Positions 45,737 through 57,004 of a stretch of 64,000 bases of DNA are shown here, in pieces (positions within the stretch are counted from its first letter, which is position 1; every line of letters starts with the position of its first letter). A program made the translations under genes and the position numbers. The notes beneath the pieces are model-generated. The model saw nothing but the letters and a program-made list of their open reading frames with translations, had not been told where the DNA came from and made no database searches. Source of the DNA: Brachypterus glaber (lineage: Eukaryota; Arthropoda; Insecta; Coleoptera; Kateretidae); the NCBI GenBank assembly GCA_958510825.1, contig OY294047.1, positions 36,739,747-36,803,746 of the forward strand, in the 5' to 3' direction.

Positions 45737-46281
45737 TTAATCAAACAAAAGTCGTTTTAAGGAATAGTAAAATGTTTTATATAGACCTAAATTTAATATT
45801 AAAGGATTTATAGCCTTTTAAAAAGTAACAGTTTTAGTGGCACAAAATGTTACTTCCTCTTAATTGCATTTCTTTTAAAAATGGTTGCTCCTACAGTGTT
45901 ACACTATACATTTTTTATGTATTTTTACTGAAGGAATCTATATTTATTAAAAAAACCACAAAAAATAATACACATAAATAAGTTTGGGGCAAGAATGTGT
46001 TAAGCCTCACATATTTTGTCCGTCTAGGCACGCCTCTGGATAAATTCAAAAAAATAAATTAACACAAACTTATTGTCTTTATTAATACATGCAAAAGCTC
46101 GCCACTCTAGCTTAAAGGGTACAAGAGTTATTAATTAAAAACCTTATTTTTATTACAATTCTAAAGAGCCGTAGCTCCATTAGGTCTCATTTCCGGAACA
46201 ACCTTTATAGGAACTTTTTTATATTTTTTAACGTATAATCACCTCATAAATTTCTCGAACTTATTTCTGAATAACCCTGTA

Positions 46282-47485
46282 TAGCTTTACAGTTTGTCAA
46301 TTTTGCAGAGGGTCTACTGGTTTTAGCTTACGTGAGCACAAAGGGTTCGTCATCAACCCCTTCATATAAACCTATCCCAACTGTACCCCATTAATAAAAC
46401 AAATGGTTTGATTTTTATCTTTTAAAAGCATTTATGAAAAAAAAATGAATCGTGGAAAAATATAATTGTTAACAAAAAGTTGAATACTCTATAGTTGAAA
46501 GTCTCCATTTTAAAATGGATTAACCCATTACAATTTAGACATCGTTAGAATTAATTACAAAGTAATTAACCTCATAATAAACAAGCCACGTGGAGTTGTC
46601 ACTACATACATTAATGCTAAACTCTAGTTATAACAAGGTTTAACAAAAGCTACATCGTCAGCCCGTTAGATACGAACCAGAATCAAAACCAATTTGTGTT
46701 TTATCATATGGGCACGATCTAACCTAGTACACTGAAAAAATTATTTCGTAAAATTACTGTAACTATCGCTGGTTATTTTTTGCCAAACAGTATCAAAGTA
46801 AATTTATTAGCGTAATATATTTTTACTACTAGTTATGTAAAAATACGTATTTATTTTCTAAAATTAAAAAACATTTGTTTAAATTATCACAATAGTATTG
46901 ATAATAATACAAAAGAATACTTATTCATAAGAGACGAGTAAAATTACCATATTATATTTCCAATCGTTGTTTATATTTGTTGCATTTATACTAGCAGTTT
47001 TAATTTCTTTTATAGTAGGTATATTTACAAAAATATTGTAAATTTATTGCTTAAATAAACAACTAATTTGTAATTCTACACATTTTTACAAATATTTCAC
47101 ATATCTTTTAAGTACATTGGTCCACGGACTAATAATGGATGTACTGTGTACGTCCATACATTTACATGCTTTGTACGACTATTAGTGGACGTCCATTCAG
47201 TGTCCATTTTACGCCCATAATTTCAGCTCTCACGTTTATTCTAAGTGGGTGAAACAGAGAGTGTAAACTTAGCCTTATAGGGGTAATGGGAAGATAAGGA
47301 GGGAACATTCATTTTAAAATTTGATTATCACTGGATGAGTATGTAACCTAATTTTAGTTTTAAATTATCTCTTGGGTAATAAATGGATTTTTTTAATTTT
47401 AGGGGTTGGGGGTAAGTTTTATATAAAATTGTATTGTCAGACGAGCATGTGTACCAAATTTTAACTTACTAGTATATTCTAAGTA
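46282..47485. other. No gene; GTCCAT-rich patch at 47110-47225
   Basis: AT-rich without ORFs of note. Between 47110 and 47225 the words GTCCAT, TGGACGTCCA and GTCCACGGAC recur in both orientations, as they do at 49850-49935 on the other side of the next element. They may be parts of an older element split by it. Confidence 0.4.
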
Positions 47486-49694
47486 AGGTAAATGTCCCAA
47501 TTATCGTCCACTTAAGCACTAAATCAGACTTTGGTAAGCCACAAAAAGTTAGTTTAAAAGAGTATCAAAATTAAAATGGTACTAAGTGAATCAACATTTA
47601 TTGAATTTTACTAAATTATATTTAAAATTAACGTATATATCATCAAAAATATATAAATAATTGCTATTTATAAAAATGTATGATGTCCCAATTATCGTCC
47701 ACATAATTTTTGGGGTTGCCCCAATTATCGACCTAGATAATGTCCCAATTATCGGTCACAGTGAAACAAGATGATTTTTATATTATATTTATTAATATTT
47801 ATCATAAAAGTGGGCATTTAAAACATGTTTTTAAAACATAGCCTTTACAATATGAAATTTATAATTAGAACCGGAAAAAATTGTCTTTTAAGACAATAAA
47901 TAATATTTTATTTCCATATTAAGCAGCTGAGGAATTGAGATATAGGTATTGTGGATATTGTAGATATAGGTAGATATTGGAGTAAATCCAAAGAAATCTT
48001 AATCAAACGTGCGACCTTTTAGGTAATTTTCAAGATTTTTCGAGGAAATATTGAGGGAAAAATGCGAGAAAATTTAAGAGATTGTTTCCTAAAAAAAAAT
48101 CAAGGAATACAGCTTTTTTAACAGATAACCCTTCAGTTTAAACTTATTTTTTATGTTTTTCCCATATGATTTCATAGTATTTGATTTCTTATTATCTATT
48201 TTTTTTTAGTATCCAGTTTTTTAGTAGCTATTTCTTTTCTTCTATATCTTGCTCGGATTTCTTTTTTCCATCAGTTCAAGTTTTCGGTTCTCTTCTCTTT
48301 GGTTTTCTCTTTTTCTTTCAACTCTAACGCCTTTTTATCTTCTTTCCATTAATATGAGGTAATTCGTGCATTTTTTTTGTTATGTTTTACTAATAACCAG
48401 AGCCCGAGCACTCATTTGGCTTTGACTCATCTTTTGCATTGAGTTCTTGTAGAGTGAGGACACACGTCTTGCGGTCGCTTATATTCATTTATTTATGCTA
48501 CGCTCATGAACGAAAGAGCAGCTCTCTTATCCCCGAGGTCTGCTAATAACAGATTATTTATCTTCTTATTCTTTATGCCAAAGAACAATTCAAGAAATTA
48601 CTTGTACATTGGAAATGGTAAGAGTTTTTAAGGTGATTTTGATTTTGGTCCTAGATTCTTCTTCAGAACTAGATATATATTTACTGAATTTTTTTAATGA
48701 ATTTTTAAGATTAATATTTTTACTACTTATAAAAGATTATTTTCTTGATGATTTACAATTTTTTTTTTTGTTTTATGGACCACCAGAAATTAAATAAACT
48801 TATATTGTTAAATGGACCTTGCAATACTGGCCCAGAATATCTATTTCTTGCCTCGAAAAATGCAAGGAGTTTGTAAATTTTATGCTTTCTGGGTTTTTTT
48901 TAAATATTTTTGTTCTTACATATGCAAATATTATCCAAAACGGTGTGATTACAGGCGTAAAAAAACTTGCAAGAAGTGGACGATAACTAGGACAAATATA
49001 GGACGCTAATTGGGACAAGCCACGTATACGTGGATTGTCCCAATTAGCGTCCTATATTTGTCCTAGTTATCGTCCACTTTTTGCAAGTTGATTTTTAAGC
49101 TTATTTGTGAAAAAATGGTAGGACGATAATTGGTCTTGTTAAACTTTGTTATGTTAACAATTAATATTTAAGAAAATTCATAAAAAATGTTAATTTTTTT
49201 GGAAGTTATGGTTATATAAACTTAAATTGAGTTTGGCCCAATTATCGTCCACCCGGACGATAATTGGGTAATGATTTATTTTCTTGTCCCAGATATCGTC
49301 CGGCTTATTTTTTTTATTAAAACTGAGATTTATCCTAAAATTTTACATAATAAAGTTAATAATGTGTTTACAAATTACTAAAACCAAACTTTTACTTAAA
49401 ATGTGTTAAAATAACCCAGATATATCAATTTACTTCAGACCTCTGAACTTATCTGACTGACTAAGAAGTGCATTATAGATATATATTACAGTTGACATGT
49501 GATAGTTCATTCGTTTGTGTAAAATTATATAGAAAAGTAATGCTGCCCTTAAGCTGAGTAAACATAGCCAACATATCAATTATTTTATTAAAAATTGAAA
49601 ATTAAGTTAATTTGACCCGATTCTCTTATTTTTTTAGAAAATATAAGAAAGTGGACGATAATTGGGACATGGTTGATAATTGGGACATTTACCT
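47486..49694. mobile_element. TA-flanked element with repeated TGTCCCAATTATCGTCC
   Basis: Ends are AGGTAAATGTCCCAATTATC and its complement, flanked by TA (47484-47485 and 49695-49696). The word GTCCCAATTATCG or its complement recurs near both ends and around a central hairpin at 48970-49080. Minus-strand Lys/Glu-rich frames at 48268-48345 and a SSSEEESRTK stretch near 48650-48690 resemble the charged tail of pogo-type transposases but are badly eroded. Non-autonomous now; the pogo assignment is tentative. Confidence 0.65.
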
Positions 49695-49696
49695 TA

Positions 49697-50597
49697 GTCA
49701 AAAAATCGTTTGGCAGATTTGCCCTAAACAAAGAAACAAACAAACAACAACAAACATTGCAAGTTAAACGAGAAGTTAAATAACAGTTTTTCACAGTCGC
49801 ACAAAAACCAGTTAAGTAAGCAAAAAAGCAAGTCCTATGGAGGCTGAATGTATGGTTTGAACGGACACGTCCATAGAGAAAAAATAAGCATCCTATGGAC
49901 AGCTGTCCATGAACATACGTCCATTGGACGTCCATAGTATCACTTTGTGCTATCTGGGAAGCTATAATATTACATATATGTATTTTATTTATAGGTAATG
50001 TATACTTTAAGCTGAACTTGACACATATTTGTCGATAAGAACATAAAATTTAATCTGATTAGTCGATGTTTTAATTTATGGGGTTTCGAAACATATCAAT
50101 ACAAAACACTAAAGTATAAACTAAAATTGCTTTTTGCATTTTTATTACTTAAATAAAAATAGGTACCAATAGGAGGACATAATTTTTTCTTACAACCTAG
50201 TTAGTAGTTAGTACTTATTTTCCACCAGTTGCCACGACAGCGGTCGGAAAGTGACAATCAGCTAAAATTAATTTTAAGACAGTTTTTGCGTTTTTTTTTA
50301 TGTTTAGGTGTTAGGTCGTAGGAAAAATAGTTTACGAACCTCGACGCACCTCGTGCACTGAAAACTAGGTTCGCGTACTCGGTGCGTAATATACTATTAC
50401 ACCACTTTATATAGCATTAAAAACACCAAACCTGCAGAAAAACCAACGTAAACGATTTAAAAAAAAGTTAGGTTATGTTGACACACAATTGTAAATGTCA
50501 GTCCGATAATATATATACACAACAGCAAATGCCAAATAGGGGTTATTTGTCATAACGTCATGACTGACCGTCAGTCAGCTCTAAGAACAAAAAAAGA
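49697..50597. other. No gene; GTCCAT-rich patch at 49850-49935
   Basis: An ORF over 49588-49935 spans a transposon end and the GTCCAT patch, so it is not a gene. A TAGGAAAAATAGTTTAC segment near 50320 recurs near 54970. Confidence 0.35.
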
Positions 50598-50617
50598 GTG
50601 ACGTTTGGACCGCACAG
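50598..50617 (-). repeat. Solitary family B terminal repeat
   Basis: GTGACGTTTGGACCGCACAG followed by TA is a lone right end of family B. Confidence 0.6.
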
Positions 50618-51673
50618 TAAAATTTTGTTTCATATTTTAAAATGTTTTTACTGACAAAAAATAAATAGTATATTGTTTTACTAAGAGGAAAAGTGAAGCT
50701 TTTTTTTACTAGTCTGTAGAATTTACGAACGACGCAAAGCGGAGTCCAGAAACTACAGACGAGTAAAAAACGCACTTTCCCTGTGAGTGAAACATAGGTA
50801 CTATTTTTTCTTCAAGCATCCTATATTTTTTTTAAATATTAATTTTTGAATTTAATTTATTCAGTAATAAAGTATGTTTTTTTTTATTAACATAGGCCAA
50901 TAAAACCCTTTCGAAATAAACTTAAACCTTCCTTAGCTCATTTTAATTTTTTTTCGTATCCTAAATTGTACACTTTTCGCGATTTCGATGGTAACTTGTC
51001 TAATGTAGAATTTGCAATTTCGGAGAGATTTGTAGGTGTATAAACCATATATTCTTCTTCAATCATTTTTAATCAATTTCACAGTTTTTGCACAGAATCT
51101 CGAGTCAACCACCTGTTTACATAATAAACAAACAAGTTTGAAGTATGGCTGTCATCAAAGTCAAAGAGTGCTGCCGCCAGTGGTGGTTTTGCTAACTAAC
51201 TTTTTTTTACGGCGTACATCAATGAACTCAATTTTTTACTGTAAAAAAATAGATCACTTCTAACTAGTGTGCTCAGTTATAAAATATGAACATTTTAGTA
51301 CGCTTGAACAAAAATTAAATTTCAAGCGTAGCTACCACATTGCTTAAAATTTAAGCATAATACTAAACTTATTTATCAAACGTTTGCGAAATACTAAAAT
51401 AAAGATATTTTAAAATTAAATTTTTTTATTTTGCTGTAAACTGCAATCTGTGCAATATTGTATATTAAACTCAGCATTTAAAAGCCTATAAATTGCTTGC
51501 GAATAATTTAACCATTAGCTAATAAATGTCAAAAAATAAAATAAATATTTGTTAAAATTTACTATACAAATATATACAAATGTTTAAATTGAATCATTAA
51601 TTTATAAATGTTTGAGTATGTAACGTATGTTACATGACATAAAAATTATAATATAAACTATTTGCAGGGGTTA
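50618..51673. other. No gene recognised
   Basis: A small inverted pair around TTTACTAGTCTGTAG and CTACAGACGAGTAAA lies at about 50705-50768. The rest is AT-rich and featureless. Confidence 0.4.
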
Positions 51674-51784
51674 GGGAACGTTCAAGTATTACGTAACGTA
51701 AATTTTGATCATTTTGGACCCCCCCCGTAACGCTATTTTCCTATACCATTAACATGGGCGTAACACTCCAAAATGAGCGTTCCC
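51674..51784. mobile_element. PIF/Harbinger-like MITE, TTA duplication
   Basis: GGGAACGTTCAAGTATTACG starts the element; its right end is cut back to AGCGTTCCC. TTA flanks both sides (51671-51673 and 51785-51787). Internal sequence is nearly the same as 59389-59533. Confidence 0.75.
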
Positions 51785-51789
51785 TTACG

Positions 51790-52375
51790 GGAATGGGGGG
51801 AGGTAGGGGGCGCCACCCTTCTTCCCCCAAACTACGCTCGAGTTGGGAAAATGTACTGTCTAGTCAGGAAAATGATGTTTGATGATTTCAGGGAAATCTC
51901 CAGGGTGGTGGAATACCCTAAAAATATTTTTCGAAAAATTATTAATTTTTTTTTAATTTTCTTTTTGCGAAAAAGAAAACATTTAAAAAAAATTTTTTCA
52001 AAAAAAAATTTCAAAAAAAAAAATCAAAATTTTTAATTTTTTTTTATTTTCTTTTTGCGAAAAAACAATAAAAAATCGAAAATAGTTTTTTTTTGTTTTT
52101 TAATTTTTAATCCCCATAACTTTTTTGTTTTTGAGGGGATTACTTTGAAAAAGTATAGGGATATTCCCGTAATAAAACTTGCTTTTTCCTGAAAAGAGTC
52201 CATCGGATTATTTGTTCTCGAGTTATCGTGTTAACAAAAATCGTGACATCACACGGACAGACAGACAGGCGGACTTTTTATTATTTTTTCATGAAACACA
52301 TTTGTATCCAAGAATTTTTTATCTAGGACTTTTTTTTTGGCGATTTTGGGAAATTCTAGCTCTAGATTAGTATAA
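51790..52375 (+). repeat. Dispersed repeat, family D, copy 2
   Basis: GGGGATTACTTTGAAAAA, TTTTTCCTGAAAAG, GAGTTATCGTGTTAACAAAA, ACAGACAGACAGGCGGAC and TTTCATGAAACACATTTGTA occur in the same order as in 38860-39330. The left third is A/T-run low complexity. The left boundary is uncertain. Confidence 0.6.
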
Positions 52376-52546
52376 TAAGTAAGCAAATAAATTACGGCAG
52401 TAAAATAACACCTAAATCAAGCTTTATGTTAGAAAATATACATATGTAGCAAGCAGATATGTCTTATGCGATAACCTCATTTAAAGCATAGGTAAATTGA
52501 ATTTTTTATGGGTACATTATTCCATATACAGGGTGTCCGTTTTTAT

Positions 52547-52703
52547 CAAGCTGAAGTTGCAATGATTTTTTGCATCGAAAATTCAAATAGTATATTAAAG
52601 TACTAGTTTTATAACATAAGTTTTTAGCGAACAAGTGCAAGTTTAGAAAACAAGCCGCTTGCGGCGAGTTTTCTAAAGTAAACGTTGCAAACTTCAGCTT
52701 CAT
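52547..52703. mobile_element. Family C foldback MITE, copy 1
   Basis: AAGCTGAAGTTGCAA on the left and TTGCAAACTTCAGCTT on the right enclose the AGCCGCTTGCGGCGAG hairpin and the AATAGTATATTAAAGTACTA block shared with 55621-55850. Confidence 0.7.
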
Positions 52704-52861
52704 CCGTTTTTCGACCTCAAGCGGGTATCTCGGTTATTATAAGAGATACAACATCGGTTAAATTAGAAAAAAATTGCTTATTTGTATGCTGAACAATAAT
52801 ATGAAAGAAAATTTAACCTATTATTTTTTGTTTTTTAATTATTGCAAAAAAATAGTTATTT

Positions 52862-52974
52862 ATGGTACTATTGGGTAAAGTAAGATATTGCCCATGAGAA
52901 AATTAACCTGCGAGACGTCAGCCAAGCAGGTTAATTTTCGAGAGGGCAATATCGGTTTACCCATGAGTGCCATA
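52862..52974. repeat. Hairpin, ~49-bp arms
   Basis: AAATTAACCTGC and GCAGGTTAATTTT, and ATATTGCCCATGAG with its near-complement, form imperfect arms around a 12-base loop. Confidence 0.75.
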
Positions 52975-53689
52975 CAAGGTTTTATCCAATAAATAGCTTA
53001 GGAATTCATATTTTTATTAAAAATTTTAATGACATTTACAAGAAAATAATTTGACAAGTGACAGTTGAGTGGGTAAAATAAATAATTATCCACTCAATAA
53101 AGTAAAAGCCACGCGGGGGTTATTATTGACTTTATCTATTTAAAATAAAGCTGGTAATTGTCTCATTATCTGTATGTATTGGATAAAATATATAATCCTG
53201 ACTTTCGTTTTTATTTTTTTTGAGCATTAACCGACAAAGCTAGACGTTTTTAACTGAAACAATGTTATGGTACTTTTTTGTAAGGAATCCAAATCTGTTA
53301 TATTTTCCATGGCATTTTGGAGGCAAGAGTTGCAACACTTAAATTCGTTTTATCTTATGGGCGCTATTTTGGATTTTTACATTTTTAAATACAGTTTTTT
53401 TGTGATTACGATGATGTTATCACACGAGATGATCAAGTCTTACATTTTGAGCGAAATTAAAACATATACATATAATTTTTGCGCAGAGTGTTTTGGAAAC
53501 AACGAAGCAATGAAATTAACGAAGGGTGGGTTCGAACCTGTAAACACTGGCAATGTGATATTGCCACCTACGCGCATGCGTGAGTTCGGCATTTAGATTA
53601 TTAAAATGTGAGGAGCGGTTAATTGTAGATCTAAATGCTGAGCTCAAGCATACAATATTTACAGTAAGAAAAACCTAACCTAACCAATC
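52975..53689. other. No confident gene; B-box-like word at 53526
   Basis: The 109-codon ORF 53267-53596 has no recognisable domain. GGGTTCGAACC at about 53528, with a GCGCAGAGTG word 49 bases upstream, could be a tRNA-derived SINE promoter, but no tRNA fold closes. Not called. Confidence 0.3.
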
Positions 53690-53838
53690 ATCTAAAATCT
53701 TCCCACAATCTTTAACAACCTTCATTAAAATGTTGTACAATCTTCCAAAATCTTTTTGACAATCTTTGACAAGCTTTCACAATTCTTTGATTCTCACAAT
53801 CGTGGTACACTTTTTTTTAATAAATAAACCCCTCGCCT
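53690..53838 (-). mobile_element. Partial second copy of the AGGGGTTTATTT MITE
   Basis: Minus-strand match to 41791-41965: GGCGAGGGGTTTATTTATTA, GATTGTGAGAATCAAA and GGAAGATTGT words in the same order. The other end is missing. Confidence 0.65.
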
Positions 53839-53873
53839 TCGACATTCCCCTTGCGTCGACCCTGAGTTCTAAC

Positions 53874-54092
53874 CAGGGCCGCAAAAAGAAAAAATCCAGG
53901 GGGTCCGCATTAGGCGGACCGCCTACATATTTTAATGGCTTATAAATTTTAAACAAGCAATTTTTTTTCATAATTTTTAAGGTGACGACAGAATTTCAAA
54001 AGTTAATTATTTTAACAAACCTCGGGGATCGACGAAAATGCCTTGGGGACTTAAACCAAGGTCAGGGGTCTCGCCCCGTAGTTACGGCCCTG
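53874..54092. mobile_element. hAT-like MITE, CAGGGCCG ends
   Basis: CAGGGCCG is at both ends in inverted orientation. The flanking octamers are GTTCTAAC (53866-53873) and TTTCTAAC (54093-54100), 7 of 8 the same. The length of 219 bp and the lack of an ORF fit a hAT MITE. Confidence 0.7.
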
Positions 54093-54546
54093 TTTCTAAC
54101 GAATTTCAAGATTTTCTAAAACCCTCGATAAAATAAAGTTCATAGGTTATTTATTAATAAATTGCATTTTATTTTGAATTATGTATTTGTGTAGATATTG
54201 CTTAATAAGTAGGTATAAATACGCGTGTTAAATAACAAACTATGGCAACAGTCGATAATTCCAAAGTAAATAAACATTTTTTAATGTACTTTTACTTAAA
54301 TAATTTACCCAATTATTAAGTGAAAATATTGACTTTAAACTTTTATTGTTTATTAATTGCAATTAAAAATAAAAATGTATACTTAGCTGCCTACAGTATT
54401 TTTTTTACGATATACACAATACAACTAAATACATAATATGTATTTAATTATAATTTAATTACATATGTTTTATAGAAAATGTTATGTATATCTTGTATTC
54501 TACTCTACTGATTTGCAAGTCACAAAGTGTAACAAGAACATCCATA

Positions 54547-55278
54547 CTGAAGTTTGCAACGTTCTTTTGCATCGAAAATACAAATAGTATATTAAAGCAC
54601 TACCTATAGTTTCTATAACGTTACTATTTTGAGCATTACTGTCTAGTCTAGACAGTCTAGATCTTATAAAAATGTCATAATTTACCTTACATTACATAAA
54701 AAACATCAAAATACACAGTATCTTTCTTATGAAATGTAAAACAGTACAATTTTACTGTCTTATATGGCAGCATAACCACAGAAATCTAATTTAATAAGCA
54801 AACTCAAGTTTGCATTTATTTAGGAATAGGCAACCCATTAAACAGCTATGTATTGTATTAAATATATAAATTTTTATGCTATTTATAATTATTTTGTGCT
54901 TTGTTTTCATTAAAAATTAATAAAAATTAGAAAATTTTAAAATAATAAACCTCATATTTTTTCGGGATCGTAGGAAAAATAGTGTACATAACTCGTTGGA
55001 AAGTGCATTTCGTTTGGACTCGTGGGGTTTCCTCACTCGCCTGACGGCTCGTTCGTAAACCTTCCCACTCGCGTGAAATATGTCACTTTCCACACTAGTT
55101 ATGTAATATACTAATTCCATAACACCTTTTTAGTGCACTAGTACTTTAGAAAACTCGCCGCAAGCGGCTTGTTTTCTAAACTTGTACTCGTGCGCTAAAA
55201 ACGTATGTTATGAAACTAGTACTTTAATATACTATTTGAATTTTCGTTGCAAAAAAACGTTGCAAACTTCCGCTTCAT
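54547..55278. mobile_element. Family C element, long form
   Basis: CTGAAGTTTGCAACGTT at the left and AACGTTGCAAACTTCCGCTT at the right are inverted. Both ends share the ATAGTATATTAAAGNACTA block. About 500 extra bases separate the halves compared with 55621-55850. Confidence 0.65.
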
Positions 55279-55554
55279 ATCCATACATCCATACATTTTG
55301 AGCCATTCTAACATTAACCCTTACCCTCCCGAGACTATACAAATGATAATTTTTGCTTTGATTGTGTTTTTTTTTTATATTTGCTATGCCTAAAAAGAAG
55401 AAAAAAAAAATAAAAAATGAACCAATTTTTTTTTTTAGTTTTTGCTCGAGTTTTTGTTTCCTTAGAGTTTCAGGAGAGCTGTATTATACTGAATTAAATA
55501 TGCATATTTGTTTGCATACATAAAAAGTCTTAGGGTGGGGGTTTAAAATGATCA

Positions 55555-55590
55555 AAATTTGCGTTACGTAATACTTGAAAGTTACCTTAG
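55555..55590 (-). repeat. Solitary Harbinger-type end
   Basis: GCGTTACGTAATACTTGAAAG followed by TTACC is the inverted end of the 51674/59389 family, without a partner. It adjoins the family C copies. Confidence 0.5.
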
Positions 55591-55620
55591 TCGAAGCTCA
55601 GAATTCGAATTTGTTTTAAA

Positions 55621-55850
55621 AAATGAAGCTGAAGTTTGCAACGTTTCTTTGCAACGAAAATTCAAATAGTATATTAAAGTACTAGTTTCATAACATAAGT
55701 TTTTAGCGCACGAGTCAAGTTTAGAAAACAAGCCGCTTGCGGCGAGTTTTCTAAAGTACTAGTGCGCTAAAAACGTGTTATGGAATAAGTGCTTTAATAT
55801 ACTATTTGAAATTTCGATGCAAAAAACCGGTGCAAACTTCAGCTTCATTT
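55621..55850. mobile_element. Family C foldback MITE, copy 3
   Basis: AAATGAAGCTGAAGTTTGCA is at both ends in inverted orientation. The whole 230 bp folds on itself around AAGCCGCTTGCGGCGAG. It is the best-preserved copy. Confidence 0.8.
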
Positions 55851-56863
55851 TAAAAAGCTAGTTTTATATTAGTATGCGATTTTGTCAAATTTTTAGTGCA
55901 AGAGTTTTGCTAAATATCCAATGCATAACATAAAACAAACTCAAGTCCTAACTGAGGTCCAACATTTTGGATCGTAGAATCCGAATCTGGTCAGAGAATC
56001 TATTACATTTGCTAGGTATGTTTTTTTTTTCCTTAAATGCAGCTAATATTTCAAAAATGTGACGTGATAATCACTGATAGTTTTTTTAAGGCCAGCTTCG
56101 GCTATCATACCTATGTCTAATAGACATATACATTGTCTATGTCTGAAAGTTTTATATCAAAACAGGATGGTCCCCGAATTTCGATTTGACGTTTTCTGTC
56201 TTCTGACAAATTCTCGGACAAATTCAGAGGGCATTTGACAGGAGCCCTGTACCGCAGGGCCTCTCTAGAGCCTACAGCCTACATAAAGTGAAAAAGAGCG
56301 ACACAGAGGCTAATGGGTCAAAATTGGAAATAATTAGGTGACATAATTGTTAAACAGTTTCTTATTTTGGTGTTTTATAATACCGGTTTATACCTATTTT
56401 GGCAACAATTAATGTTGTTGAACAATACATTAGTTCTATTAGATAACATAAAACGGTGAGTCATAACTAGTTCTTCAACTAGCGGGACTCTTTTTTTTAT
56501 TTCTAATTGAAGGAATAAATGCAAAAAAATGGCATGCAAATTACCATGGTTTTTCAAACGACGTTTGGAATTATCTACTTTAAAACAGCTGCATAGTTAA
56601 AACAAGAAGGTAGATGCCGAGTATTTATCAAAGAAGGTTATGACTGCATTCCAATTCACTTTTTTACCTTTTAAAAACAACTGCAAGTTGAAACGCAACT
56701 TGACAGAAGACGATCAAGCTCAAGCAACCGCCCTAGTGCAGTTTTAATCAGGTTAACATGTTTACCGTTAATGATATTAATAAAACAATTGAACTCTAGT
56801 CGAGGCAAGGTTGATTATTAGACGCTAATTATCAAAACATGTATCTAAACAACATTTACGTAC
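55851..56863. other. No gene recognised; probably PDZ-gene intron
   Basis: Nothing protein-like was found in either strand. Since the PDZ exon on the minus strand ends with a donor at 56863, this stretch and much of the DNA to its left is presumably its first intron. Confidence 0.45.
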
Positions 56864-57004
56864 CTCTCCACTTTCAGCTGCCGGAGAATCGTCCAAAATG
56901 TTGTAGATAATCGGTGGAAGACCTGGTTTTCCTAGCAAAGAGAACCCGAACCCGGTGCCGGAACCTTCGCTTCGATTTAACACCACTAATAACTCCTCAG
57001 CCAT
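56864..57004 (-). CDS. PDZ-domain protein, first coding exon (partial)
   Basis: 47 codons from ATG at 57004-57002 (context GAACATGG) to a GTACGT donor at 56863-56858, ending in phase 0. The peptide begins MAEELLVVLNRSEG and carries the carboxylate-binding loop GFGFSLLGKPG, then PPIIYNILDDSPAAESGE. This is the first half of a PDZ fold: strand A, the G-F-G-F loop, strand B and the start of the A-helix turn. PDZ domains bind C-terminal peptides and scaffold signalling or junction complexes. The second half is expected in the next exon, which I could not find in the 56.8 kb to the left, so a very long intron or a missed exon is implied. The gene lies head to head with the CISD2 homologue. Which PDZ family it belongs to is not certain. 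Confidence 0.75.

Larger units (their letters stand above)
45202..45798 (+). mobile_element. Penelope-like or retrozyme-like insertion with hammerhead
   Basis: A 14-bp duplication ACCTAAATTTAATA bounds the insert (45202-45215 and 45785-45798). Inside, a 92-bp inverted piece is followed by the same 92 bp in direct orientation. A noncoding body, a hammerhead ribozyme and a partial direct repeat of the unit start (45739-45785, versus 45304) follow. The unit step is 435 bp. Penelope-like elements carry type I hammerheads in their pseudo-LTRs and often have a short inverted 5' piece; animal retrozymes also carry them. No reverse transcriptase is present, so it is non-autonomous. Confidence 0.7.
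44976..46279. mobile_element. TA-flanked foldback hosting a ribozyme insertion
   Basis: The ends CAGGGTTATTCAGAAATA are inverted, with TA at 44974-44975 and 46280-46281. The subterminal AGGTGATTCTACGTT block is shared, nearly, with the element at 29361. About 0.6 kb in the left half is a secondary insertion (45202-45798); without it the element would be about 720 bp. Confidence 0.82.

Noticed and set aside
49588..49935. 115-codon minus-strand ORF
   Set aside because: It spans the TA-flanked element's end and the GTCCAT patch; no domain.
53267..53596. 109-codon ORF
   Set aside because: No recognisable motif, overlaps a tRNA-like B-box word, no splice or codon evidence.
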